Part shown: positions 1 through 5,670 of the stretch, one piece after another
Numbering within the stretch: position 1 is the first letter of the stretch
Layout of the letters: every line of letters starts with the position of its first letter
NCBI GenBank assembly: GCA_041486365.1
Contig: JBGPLH010000190.1
Location: forward strand, 1-6,503
Reading direction: 5' to 3'
DNA from: JBGPLH01 sp041486365 [NCBI: Thermodesulfobacteriota bacterium]
Lineage (GTDB): Bacteria > JAUYMQ01
Length of the DNA stretch: 6,503 nucleotides
Made by a program: the position numbers and the translations under genes
Notes under the pieces: generated by a model
Databases searched by the model: none
What the model saw: only the letters and a program-made list of their open reading frames with translations
What the model was told of the DNA's origin: nothing

Positions 1-966
1 CTCGCCGGCGAACGTCGACACGTTGCTCCAGGCGAAGGCGCGGGACGCCGAGATCCGCCGCACGTGATCCCAGAAGGCACGCGCGTGGGTGAAGAGCTCT
101 CCCTCGTGGGAGGGGAGCGCGACGAAGAGGGGACGATCCGGCCGGTGGGCCGCGATGGCCGCGTAGGCGGCGCGCATCCGGTAGGGATGATCGACGGGGT
201 AGAAGATCGACTGCACCTCCACGACGCGGCGGGTGGGCGGCAGCAGGAACGGCTCGCCCCGTGGCGGAATCGCGTCGTCGTCGAGGTAACGCGCCCCGAA
301 GGTGTTCGCGTGCAGGCGGCGGATCGAGCAGTCGATCCCGAAGCCGCGCTGCTCGATCATGCGCGCCACCTCCGCGTCCATGTGCCACCATCCCGCCACG
401 TAGACGCGCGGGCGGATCCCGGCGCGTGAGAACCAGGCGAGCTCCCGATCCATCTGCGCGGCCGCGAGATCGTGCCGGGGGTTCAGGTGGCTCACCGGGA
501 CGAGCCACGTCGGGCGCCCGTCCCGCGTCGGCCCCGGGATGACGCCGTCCCGTCCGAAGTGCGCCCGGAAGGCCGCCCGCGAGGCCGCCTCGTCGGATCT
601 CATCTCGTAGAAGTGGCCGTGGTAGCCCGCCTCCGCGTGCTCGAGAAGGCGCGCGATGCGCTCGGCGACCGCGTCCTCGCTGGTCCCGCCGCGATCCATC
701 TGCACGCGCACCTTGGGGCACTCCGGCGTGAGGAGGCAGAGGGTGGGACGGGCGCCGGTGGCGCGGTGGAACGCGGAGACGAAGGCGAGCAGGCGATCGA
801 AGCTCGGCGCTTCCGCGACGCGCTCCGTGTGGAAGACGAAGTTCACGCGCACGGGCTCGGCGCGCTCGACGGGGCGCTCGGGTCGGACGCGGTCGAGCAG
901 GCTGTCCCGGAGGTAGCCGGCGCGCCGCGCGAGGTTCACGGCCGGCGATGACGAGGGAACGCCCAC
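1..966 (-). CDS. Polysaccharide deacetylase-like protein (NodB/CE4-type fold), C-terminus cut by window edge
   Basis: 322 codons are open from a GTG at 966 to the left edge, with G or C at almost every third position; there is no stop, so the C-terminus lies outside. A GGGAGGA ribosome binding site (974-980) sits 7 nt before this GTG, which makes it the best start; TTG at 969 and GTG at 939 are in-frame alternatives. The order of motifs resembles a NodB-type deacetylase barrel: a first strand VNFVFHTE (residues 41-48) where the catalytic Asp motif is expected, GYHGHFYE (114-121) resembling the HxxxH metal motif region, GIRPRVYVAGWWHMDAEVA (183-201) followed by GFGIDCSI (208-215) like the 'raP...vl...Gf..D.s' segment, and ALPSHEGEL (283-291) near the visible end. 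The canonical TFDD is not intact. There is no signal peptide. The family would remove acetyl groups from sugars; here activity and substrate are inferred. The gene follows the methyltransferase by 49 nt, so the two are probably co-transcribed. Confidence 0.72.
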   Translation of the reverse strand, partial: MGVPSSSPAVNLARRAGYLRDSLLDRVRPERPVERAEPVRVNFVFHTERVAEAPSFDRLLAFVSAFHRATGARPTLCLLTPECPKVRVQMDRGGTSEDAVAERIARLLEHAEAGYHGHFYEMRSDEAASRAAFRAHFGRDGVIPGPTRDGRPTWLVPVSHLNPRHDLAAAQMDRELAWFSRAGIRPRVYVAGWWHMDAEVARMIEQRGFGIDCSIRRLHANTFGARYLDDDAIPPRGEPFLLPPTRRVVEVQSIFYPVDHPYRMRAAYAAIAAHRPDRPLFVALPSHEGELFTHARAFWDHVRRISASRAFAWSNVSTFAGE

Positions 967-973
967 CAAGGAT

Positions 974-980
974 TCCTCCC
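974..980 (-). promoter_or_regulatory. Ribosome binding site deciding the GTG start of the deacetylase-like gene
   Basis: GGGAGGA on the minus strand lies 7 nt before the GTG at 966 and 4 nt before the TTG at 969. The spacing favours the GTG. The frame stays open upstream past the methyltransferase stop, so this site, not a stop codon, fixes the start. Confidence 0.65.
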
Positions 981-1015
981 GGCCGGGATCGCGGAAATGG
1001 CCCGGAATCGGCCTG

Positions 1016-1942
1016 TTAGGTACCACAGGGAGGGGGGTGGCGCAACGAATCCGGCAACGCCCCCTTCGACGCGAAGACGTCGAGCGTGTTGGAGACGAAC
1101 ACGCGTGCGCCCGTCCCGCGGAAGAGGGCGGCGGCGGCGCGGGTGTACCCGCGCTTCGCAGCGGCGAGGCTTCGGTTGCGACTCCCCGCCACGCTCTCGA
1201 TGGGCGAGAGCACGTGGAAGGCGGTTTCGCGGAAGCCGCTCCGCGCGAGCATGCGCGCGAGCGTCCCGCGCGAGAACTGGACCAGATGATGCTTCGCCTC
1301 GAGCAGGTGCTTGCGCGGGCGCCGGAAGCGGGGCAGGAACGCGAGCGCGCGCTTGGCGTGGGCGTAGGGGAGGTGAAAGGCGATGTTGGGCGTCTGCACG
1401 AAGAGGACTCCGTCCTCCGCGAGGAACTCCGCCGCAGCAGCGAGCACGGGCCCGGGATCGGGGAGGTGCTCGATCACGTCCCAGAGCGTGATCGCGTGAA
1501 AGAACCCCTTCGGGTAGCCGGCGTCCTCGACGCGCCCCTGCGTGACGTTGGGCAGCCCCAGTTTCTCCCGCGCGAAGCGCACCGCCTGCGGGGAGAGCTC
1601 CCGTCCCCAGGGCTCGAAACCCCGGGCGGCGGCGCGGTGGAGGAAGTATCCCTTGCCGCAGCCCACGTCGAGAATTCGGCGTCCACGGGCGCCCTCCGCG
1701 CCCGGCGCGAGAAGCGACAGCACCTCCTCGTAGACGCCTCCGCGCGCCGTGTCCCAGTAGAAGTCCTCCCGGTCGATCTTCTCCGGCTTCGGCTCCTTCC
1801 AGAAGGTCTCGGCGATCGTCTCCTCGAGATCGGTGTAGATCAGGCCGCAGCCGCCGCAGCGGACGATATCCACCTCCTGCTCGCGCCAGACCGGTTTTCC
1901 CGAGGTCTCGCCGCAGAGCACGCACTTTTTCACGGCCGGCAT
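1016..1942 (-). CDS. Class I SAM-dependent methyltransferase with N-terminal zinc ribbon
   Basis: A 308-residue protein. Residues 7-32 form a zinc ribbon with two CxxC pairs (C7/C10 and C29/C32, the second as RCGGCGLIY). A Rossmann methyltransferase domain follows: motif I ILDVGCGKGYFL (90-101) binds S-adenosylmethionine, and LWDVIEHLPDP (153-163) matches the acidic loop and post-motif typical of Methyltransf_23/UbiG-like enzymes. FLAEDGVLFVQTPN (173-186) is the late core strand. Family members with this architecture are common in polysaccharide and secondary-metabolite loci; the acceptor cannot be read from sequence. It is shorter than zinc-binding C-methyltransferases of the Methyltransf_13/14 type (about 400 residues) and lacks their extra C-terminal domain. 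The ATG at 1942 is preceded by no good ribosome binding site (the nearest GGAGGGG is about 16 nt away), and an in-frame TGA just upstream excludes a longer form. It is probably first in a unit with the deacetylase-like gene. Confidence 0.9.
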   Translation of the reverse strand: MPAVKKCVLCGETSGKPVWREQEVDIVRCGGCGLIYTDLEETIAETFWKEPKPEKIDREDFYWDTARGGVYEEVLSLLAPGAEGARGRRILDVGCGKGYFLHRAAARGFEPWGRELSPQAVRFAREKLGLPNVTQGRVEDAGYPKGFFHAITLWDVIEHLPDPGPVLAAAAEFLAEDGVLFVQTPNIAFHLPYAHAKRALAFLPRFRRPRKHLLEAKHHLVQFSRGTLARMLARSGFRETAFHVLSPIESVAGSRNRSLAAAKRGYTRAAAALFRGTGARVFVSNTLDVFASKGALPDSLRHPPPCGT

Positions 1943-1948
1943 GGCGCA

Positions 1949-1961
1949 GGGTGTAACACCC
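1949..1961. promoter_or_regulatory. Perfect short palindrome just upstream of the methyltransferase start; possible operator
   Basis: GGGTGTAACACCC has perfect 6-nt arms around a single central A. It lies 7 nt upstream of the methyltransferase ATG, within the divergent region shared with the plus-strand sensor gene. Size and symmetry suit a dimeric repressor site, or a small hairpin in the 5' end of the methyltransferase mRNA. No second copy was noticed elsewhere in the window, and I cannot assign it to a regulator family. Confidence 0.3.
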
Positions 1962-2072
1962 CTCCGCCGCGCTCACAAGACCCGCACCGCCGGCCGGTCA
2001 AGCCGCGCGCGGACTTGGACGATAGGTAGATACAAGAAGAGGTTGGGGAGGCCCGGTCAGGGCGCTCCGGGC

Positions 2073-2131
2073 GAGGGCGTGGACCCTCCCGGCGCGCTCC
2101 GCCGCTTGTGGTCCGGGCCCGGTGGGAGGGG
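2073..2131 (+). promoter_or_regulatory. Leader with anti-Shine-Dalgarno complementarity upstream of the sensor gene
   Basis: The ribosome binding site GGGAGGGG (2124-2131) ends 7 nt before the ATG at 2139. Upstream, CCCTCCC (2084-2090) is a perfect 7-nt complement of GGGAGGG (2124-2130). The same CCCTC can instead pair with GAGGG (2073-2077) in a local hairpin with a CGTGGA loop. The two pairings are mutually exclusive, and the first would hide the ribosome binding site. A further 10-nt palindrome, CCGGGCCCGG (2113-2122), lies between them. The sequence shows the complementarity; regulatory use is inferred, and high GC makes chance pairing likely. Confidence 0.3.
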
Positions 2132-2138
2132 ATCGCGC

Positions 2139-2714
2139 ATGACGGCGCACGTGAAGGGAGTCGTGCTCAAGACACGGATGGACTATGTGCAGAAGTTCTT
2201 CGGGCCCGCGGGTTACTCCAGGCTGATCGCGTCCCTGTCGCCGGAGGCGCGGGCCGCGCTCGAGCACGGTGTCCTCATCTCATCCTGGTACCCGGTCTCG
2301 CTCTCCGTGGAGATGCTCCTCGCCATCGACGAACTCTTCGGCAAGGGAGATCTCGATCTCTGTCGCGTGATGGGAAATCACTCGGCCCGCATCGGCCTTT
2401 CCAGCGTGTACGAGTCCTTCGGAAAAGAACGGGACGCCCATTTCGCCAACCGGATGACGCCGGTGATGTGGAAGCAGTACTACGACGCCGGCGAGATGCA
2501 GACCGAGACCACCGGCGAGGGGAAGGCGATCGTCCGTCTCCGCGATTTCCCCGAACCCCACCGGGCGCTCTGCATGGGCACCCTGGGCTGGCTCGAGACG
2601 GCCAACGAAATCTGGGGCGTTCGAGGCGCCCGGGTGAAGGAAACGAAGTGCCGGACTCTCGGCGATTCCTATTGTGAATTCCTCATCGAGAGAGCGAGCC
2701 AGAAGGCGCCCTGA
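2139..2714 (+). CDS. Small stand-alone sensor protein, V4R / DUF2378 (TIGR02265)-like
   Basis: A 191-residue soluble protein starting at the ATG at 2139, chosen because GGGAGGGG stands just upstream and the family-like sequence begins at once with KGVVLKTR. The frame stays open further upstream to about 1941, but that stretch is Arg/Gly/Pro-rich and looks non-coding. The N-terminal part (residues 6-100, with SSWYPVSLSVEMLLAIDELFG at 48-68) resembles the Myxococcus paralogous family TIGR02265/DUF2378. The C-terminal part (about 145-185) matches the V4R ligand-binding domain pattern: LGWLETANEIWG, then RVKETKC (165-171) and GDSYCEF (175-181), keeping both conserved Cys residues (C171, C179). 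V4R-type domains bind small molecules and regulate partner proteins, but there is no DNA-binding, kinase or cyclase domain here, so any output must pass through a partner. No ligand can be named. It is divergent from the methyltransferase and convergent with the phosphohydrolase. Confidence 0.8.
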   Translation: MTAHVKGVVLKTRMDYVQKFFGPAGYSRLIASLSPEARAALEHGVLISSWYPVSLSVEMLLAIDELFGKGDLDLCRVMGNHSARIGLSSVYESFGKERDAHFANRMTPVMWKQYYDAGEMQTETTGEGKAIVRLRDFPEPHRALCMGTLGWLETANEIWGVRGARVKETKCRTLGDSYCEFLIERASQKAP

Positions 2715-2727
2715 GGCGTCCACCCCC

Positions 2728-2743
2728 GGCGGCGAGAGCCGCC
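2728..2743. terminator. GC hairpin with GAGA tetraloop between convergent genes; possible terminator
   Basis: GGCGGC-GAGA-GCCGCC forms a perfect 6-bp stem, and on the plus strand the loop is a GNRA tetraloop. It lies 14 nt after the sensor stop and 7 nt beyond the phosphohydrolase stop, where a bidirectional terminator would be expected. No T-run follows on either strand, so intrinsic termination would be weak; the hairpin may only stabilise mRNA ends. Confidence 0.35.
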
Positions 2744-2749
2744 CGCCGA

Positions 2750-4399
2750 TCAATCGAAGTAGCCCAGCGCCTCCAGCCGCTCCTCGATCACCTTCTGCTC
2801 CTCCTCCGAGTACTGGTACTCCTCACGCGCCGGACCGCCCTGCACGTCGATGCGCTGGATCCGGTGCGCCGCGTTGAACTCCTCCGTGAAGGCCGCGAGC
2901 AGCACCTTACCGTCCATGTCGCTCGGGATGGGGCGGCCCAGGGCGTAGAGGATCGTCGGCGCCAGATCGACTATCTCCGCTCCGGTGATCCGGTCGCCCT
3001 GCTTCACGCCGGGCCCGGCCGCGAGGAAGATTCCGTCCATCGCGTGGACCCCGGTCAGCGACTTCACGACGAGCGGGGTGACCACCGAGGGCCGATCGAA
3101 GAAGTAGTTGCTCGGGATGAACTCCGGGTTCACCTCGAAAATCACGTCGGGGATCTGCTCGAGCACGCCCTCCCGGAAGAGATCCTCCCGCCGCCAGGCG
3201 TTGCGGATCACCGCCCGGTCTTCGCCGTCCCGGAGCGGTCGGAGCGCCTCGAGGATCGCGTCCCGCAGCGCCTCGTACTCGCCGCCCGGCATCACGATGC
3301 CGCCGGGCTCCCGCCCCGAGAGGCTCACGCGGATCCCGCCGAAGGGCGTGTACATCTGGACCCCGAAGGCCTTCGTCTGCTTCCAGTCGATCGGCGTGGC
3401 GAGCGCGGCCTTGAGCTGCTGCGCCTTCTCGGGCGCGACGCGCTTGAGGAAGCTCTTCACGCGCCGGATCACGGGCTCGGGCAGGAGGCTTCGCAGCAGG
3501 CTCTGCGACGCGGCCACGCCCTTCTCGGCCACGGTCTGGAGCAGCCCGGTCTTCTTCAGCAGGACGTTGATGTGGAACTTCAACGTCGGGTGCGCGCGGA
3601 ACCCGTGGTCGGAGGCGAAGAACACCTGCGCCTCGGGTGCCGCGGCGAGGTAGCCCTCGATGGCCTGATCCAGCATGCGGAGGTGGCGGATCGTCTCCCG
3701 GACGTGCCTGTTCTCCTCGCTGAAGCCGGGCGATTTCGGATCCACGCTCGACCAGTAGAGGTGCTGGATCCGGTCCATGCCCGTGTAGGTGACCATGAAG
3801 ACGTCGGGCCGGCGTTGCCTGAGCAGCCGCGTGGCCGCCTCCGTGCGCCGCTCGGTCACGTCGTGCAGATCCGCCCAGAACTTGTCCGCGTCCACCTCCT
3901 GGTCCGCCCGCAGGAAGCCGTAGGCGTTGTTCTCGATGCGCACGTCGATCCGGTAGCCCTCCAGCTCCCGGGCCAGCTCCGGGGGGTACGTGAAGTTGGG
4001 ACTCCCCGGCGGCGTGAGCAGGCACGTGATCATGAATCCGTTCACGGGGTAGGGCGGGTAGGTCACGGGGACGTTGATCAGACCGACCGTGTGCCCGAGG
4101 TCGGAGAGGTACTGCCAGATCGTCTGGCCCTGGATGCTCGTCGAGTTCACGAAACCGCGCGTGACGGAGGGCAGGGAGAAGCCGAAGACGCCGTGCCTGC
4201 CGGGGGACTTGCCGGTCTGAAGGCTCGTCCAGGCGGCGGAGGTGAGGGGCGGAATCGTGGACCGCAGCGCGCCCGTGACGCCCTGCCCGATCAGGCGGCG
4301 CATGGCGGGCGCGTGGCCCTCGGCCAGATAGTGATCGAGCAGCGCCCAGGTGCCGCCGTCGATTCCTATGATGAGGATCTTCGTGCCTTCGGCGGCCAT
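2750..4399 (-). CDS. Alkaline phosphatase superfamily phosphohydrolase/phosphodiesterase (COG3379-like)
   Basis: A complete 549-residue protein with the metal-enzyme signatures of the AlkP/type I phosphodiesterase superfamily. IIGIDGGTW (10-18) supplies a first metal-binding Asp (D14); PPLTSAAWTSLQTGKSPGRHG (50-70) carries the probable nucleophile T53; GMDRIQHLYW (207-216) gives D209 and H213; FFASDHGF (260-267) gives D264 and H265; and GVHAMDGIFLAAGPG (450-464) gives the last metal-binding His (H452). Such enzymes hydrolyse phosphate mono- or diesters; the substrate is unknown. The N-terminus goes straight into the first strand with no signal peptide, and an in-frame TAG directly before the ATG excludes a longer form, so the enzyme is probably cytoplasmic. 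The tail YSEEEQKVIEERLEALGYFD (530-549) recurs in proteins of this group. GGAG lies 5 nt before the ATG. A near-consensus promoter at 4495-4522 suggests independent transcription, while the neighbouring glycosyltransferases suggest a role in glycan metabolism. Confidence 0.9.
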   Translation of the reverse strand: MAAEGTKILIIGIDGGTWALLDHYLAEGHAPAMRRLIGQGVTGALRSTIPPLTSAAWTSLQTGKSPGRHGVFGFSLPSVTRGFVNSTSIQGQTIWQYLSDLGHTVGLINVPVTYPPYPVNGFMITCLLTPPGSPNFTYPPELARELEGYRIDVRIENNAYGFLRADQEVDADKFWADLHDVTERRTEAATRLLRQRRPDVFMVTYTGMDRIQHLYWSSVDPKSPGFSEENRHVRETIRHLRMLDQAIEGYLAAAPEAQVFFASDHGFRAHPTLKFHINVLLKKTGLLQTVAEKGVAASQSLLRSLLPEPVIRRVKSFLKRVAPEKAQQLKAALATPIDWKQTKAFGVQMYTPFGGIRVSLSGREPGGIVMPGGEYEALRDAILEALRPLRDGEDRAVIRNAWRREDLFREGVLEQIPDVIFEVNPEFIPSNYFFDRPSVVTPLVVKSLTGVHAMDGIFLAAGPGVKQGDRITGAEIVDLAPTILYALGRPIPSDMDGKVLLAAFTEEFNAAHRIQRIDVQGGPAREEYQYSEEEQKVIEERLEALGYFD

Positions 4400-4413
4400 C
4401 TATTCTCCGTGCT

Positions 4414-4454
4414 CGCGGGGTTTTTCCTGGACGGAGCGTCCCCAGAGTCCCGCG
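4414..4454 (-). promoter_or_regulatory. Nested stem-loops in the phosphohydrolase mRNA leader
   Basis: On the minus strand an outer stem CGCGGG/CCCGCG (4449-4454 with 4414-4419) encloses an inner hairpin GGACG-CTC-CGTCC (4429-4441). Both stems are perfect. The element lies in the approximately 89-nt leader predicted from the promoter at 4495-4522 and ends 6 nt upstream of the GGAG ribosome binding site. It could affect mRNA stability or translation. I recognise no known riboswitch class. Confidence 0.3.
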
Positions 4455-4494
4455 CGAGATGCGGGTCGACCATGCCTCGGGGGCAGGGCGCTTC

Positions 4495-4522
4495 ATTATA
4501 GATTGGGTCGGAAGAGCGTCAA
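4495..4522 (-). promoter_or_regulatory. Near-consensus sigma-70-type promoter for the phosphohydrolase gene
   Basis: Read on the minus strand, TTGACG (4517-4522, 5 of 6 consensus positions) is followed after 16 nt by TATAAT (4495-4500, 6 of 6). It lies in the 155-nt gap between the second glycosyltransferase and the phosphohydrolase, pointing at the latter. The predicted transcription start is near 4488, giving a leader of about 89 nt. In a window this GC-rich, a full TATAAT with a matching -35 box in an intergenic gap is unlikely to be accidental. Confidence 0.65.
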
Positions 4523-4528
4523 CACGGA

Positions 4529-4551
4529 CGGGCCGGGGGAAGGGAGGCCCG
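4529..4551 (-). terminator. GC hairpin after the glycosyltransferase stop; possible terminator
   Basis: CGGGCC and GGCCCG (4546-4551 and 4529-4534) form a perfect 6-bp stem around an 11-nt pyrimidine-rich loop. It begins 3 nt after the glycosyltransferase stop codon and ends 6 nt before the -35 box of the next promoter. This position suits a boundary between two transcription units. There is no T-run after it, so it is not a textbook intrinsic terminator. Confidence 0.3.
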
Positions 4552-4554
4552 GAC

Positions 4555-5670
4555 TCAGCGCCGCGCCTCCAGGAGCCGCCGGTAGAGGTCCAGGTACTTC
4601 TGGAACACCACGTCCACGTGCAGGTTCTCCATGGCCCAGGCGTGCGCGCGCCGGCCCATGGCGCGCGCGGCCTCGGGATCGTCGAGCACGCGCGCGATCT
4701 TCTCCGCGAGGTCCTGCGGATCTCCCACCTTGGCGAGAAGCCCCGTGTCACCGTCGCGGATCAGCTCGGCGGCGCCGGTGCTCGCGGTCGCGACCACGGG
4801 GCGCGCCATCATCATCGCCTCGCCCACCACGTGCGGGCACGATTCGACCCTGCTCGGCAGCACCTTCACCGATGCGCGGCCGAGGATCGCCGGAAGCGTG
4901 TCGTGGGGGATGGTGCCGAGGAACTCCACGCGGTCGGAGATCCCCAGATCCGCGCAGAGCGCCTTCATCGCTTCCATCAGAGGACCGCCGCCCACCTGCA
5001 CGTGATGGAAAGCGATCCCCTTCTTCGCCAGGATCCCGAGGGCGCGCAGGAGCGTCTGCGGATCGCCGAGGGGGTAGAGCCCCTTCACCGTCACGAGGAG
5101 CCCGGCCTCGGGCTCCTCCGCGGGCGGTGAGAAGATCGCGGGGTCCACCTCGCTCCAGATGTGCCCGTCGACCCGGAGCCCCTTGGCGCGCAGGTGATCG
5201 GCCAGGCCGGCGCTGTTGGCAAGCGTCACCGCGCGGGCGTTCATGCGCTTCTTCAGATCGAGAAGCGCGCGCGGCGCGTAATCCCAGCCGTCGGTCCCGC
5301 GGTAGACCATGATCCACGGCTTGTCCCGGAGGGGGCCGGGGAAGAGGACGAGCGCGGTGTTCCAGAGGGTCCAGCCCTGCGCTTCGACCAGGTCGCAGTC
5401 CGCGAGCGCCTCGCGCAGAAGGCGCTTCATCGCCAGGACGTCGCGAATCTTCTCGAGGGGCGTTCCGCCCACCCGCGCGACGGCCTCGTAGCGCGTGATC
5501 TCCGGCGCGAAGAAGGCCTCGTCGTTCGCCTGCCGGGGGGCGCGGGTGGCGTAGGTCACGATCCGGGAGGAGACACCGCGAGATGCCAGCCAGCGGTGCT
5601 TGGCCCAGACCGTCTCCCCCAGGCCGCCCGGATCGGGCGGGAGGAGGGCGGGGACGACACCGATCTTCAT
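4555..5670 (-). CDS. GT4-type glycosyltransferase, complete
   Basis: A 371-residue GT-B fold glycosyltransferase. The N-terminal acceptor half opens with MKIGVVPALLPPDPGGLGET, containing the Gly-rich loop (GG at 15-16) typical of GT4 enzymes. After the linker VDPAIFSP (175-182), the nucleotide-sugar half begins near LLVTVKGLYP (191-200), includes VQVGGGP (224-230) and RVEFLGTIPHDTLP (247-260), and ends with the EX7E motif (E276 and E284 in ESCPHVVGE) followed by ARPVVATASTGAAELI. It would transfer a sugar from an activated donor to a growing glycan on the cytoplasmic side; donor and acceptor are unknown. The ATG at 5670 is chosen because the GT4 N-terminus begins there and overlaps the upstream gene's stop as ATGA, implying translational coupling. 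The reading frame is open further upstream, but that part lies out of frame across the preceding gene. The ribosome binding site is weak (GGGA, 4 nt away). Confidence 0.93.
   Translation of the reverse strand: MKIGVVPALLPPDPGGLGETVWAKHRWLASRGVSSRIVTYATRAPRQANDEAFFAPEITRYEAVARVGGTPLEKIRDVLAMKRLLREALADCDLVEAQGWTLWNTALVLFPGPLRDKPWIMVYRGTDGWDYAPRALLDLKKRMNARAVTLANSAGLADHLRAKGLRVDGHIWSEVDPAIFSPPAEEPEAGLLVTVKGLYPLGDPQTLLRALGILAKKGIAFHHVQVGGGPLMEAMKALCADLGISDRVEFLGTIPHDTLPAILGRASVKVLPSRVESCPHVVGEAMMMARPVVATASTGAAELIRDGDTGLLAKVGDPQDLAEKIARVLDDPEAARAMGRRAHAWAMENLHVDVVFQKYLDLYRRLLEARR

Noticed and set aside
64-951. Plus-strand open frames in the first kilobase
   Set aside because: They lie antisense to the deacetylase-like gene, whose frame shows the consistent third-position GC and family-like motifs; their own products have no recognisable domains.
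936-1976. 346-codon minus-strand frame overlapping the methyltransferase
   Set aside because: It is a shifted-frame shadow of the methyltransferase, whose own frame contains the zinc ribbon and motif I.
1973-2001. Possible minus-strand promoter for the methyltransferase, with TTGACC as -35
   Set aside because: At 17-nt spacing the -10 position reads TTGTGA, which matches consensus at only one position; no better -10 box was found.
1037-2029. Plus-strand 330-codon frame opposite the methyltransferase
   Set aside because: It is an antisense shadow with no motifs that runs through the methyltransferase start into the intergenic region.
1941-2138. Upstream start for the sensor gene, giving 257 residues
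   Set aside because: The extra 66 residues are Arg/Gly/Pro-rich, the start would overlap the methyltransferase start, and a strong ribosome binding site stands before the ATG at 2139.
2864-4501. 545-codon open frame on the plus strand opposite the phosphohydrolase
   Set aside because: It is an antisense shadow: it mirrors a protein with intact catalytic motifs, and its own product is an Arg/Glu/His/Leu-rich string with no recognisable domain. Long open antisense frames are expected at this GC content.
2907-4751. 614-codon open frame on the minus strand in another phase
   Set aside because: It crosses the glycosyltransferase 3' end, the intergenic gap and most of the phosphohydrolase out of frame, and its product is rich in Arg, Pro and Gly with no motifs.
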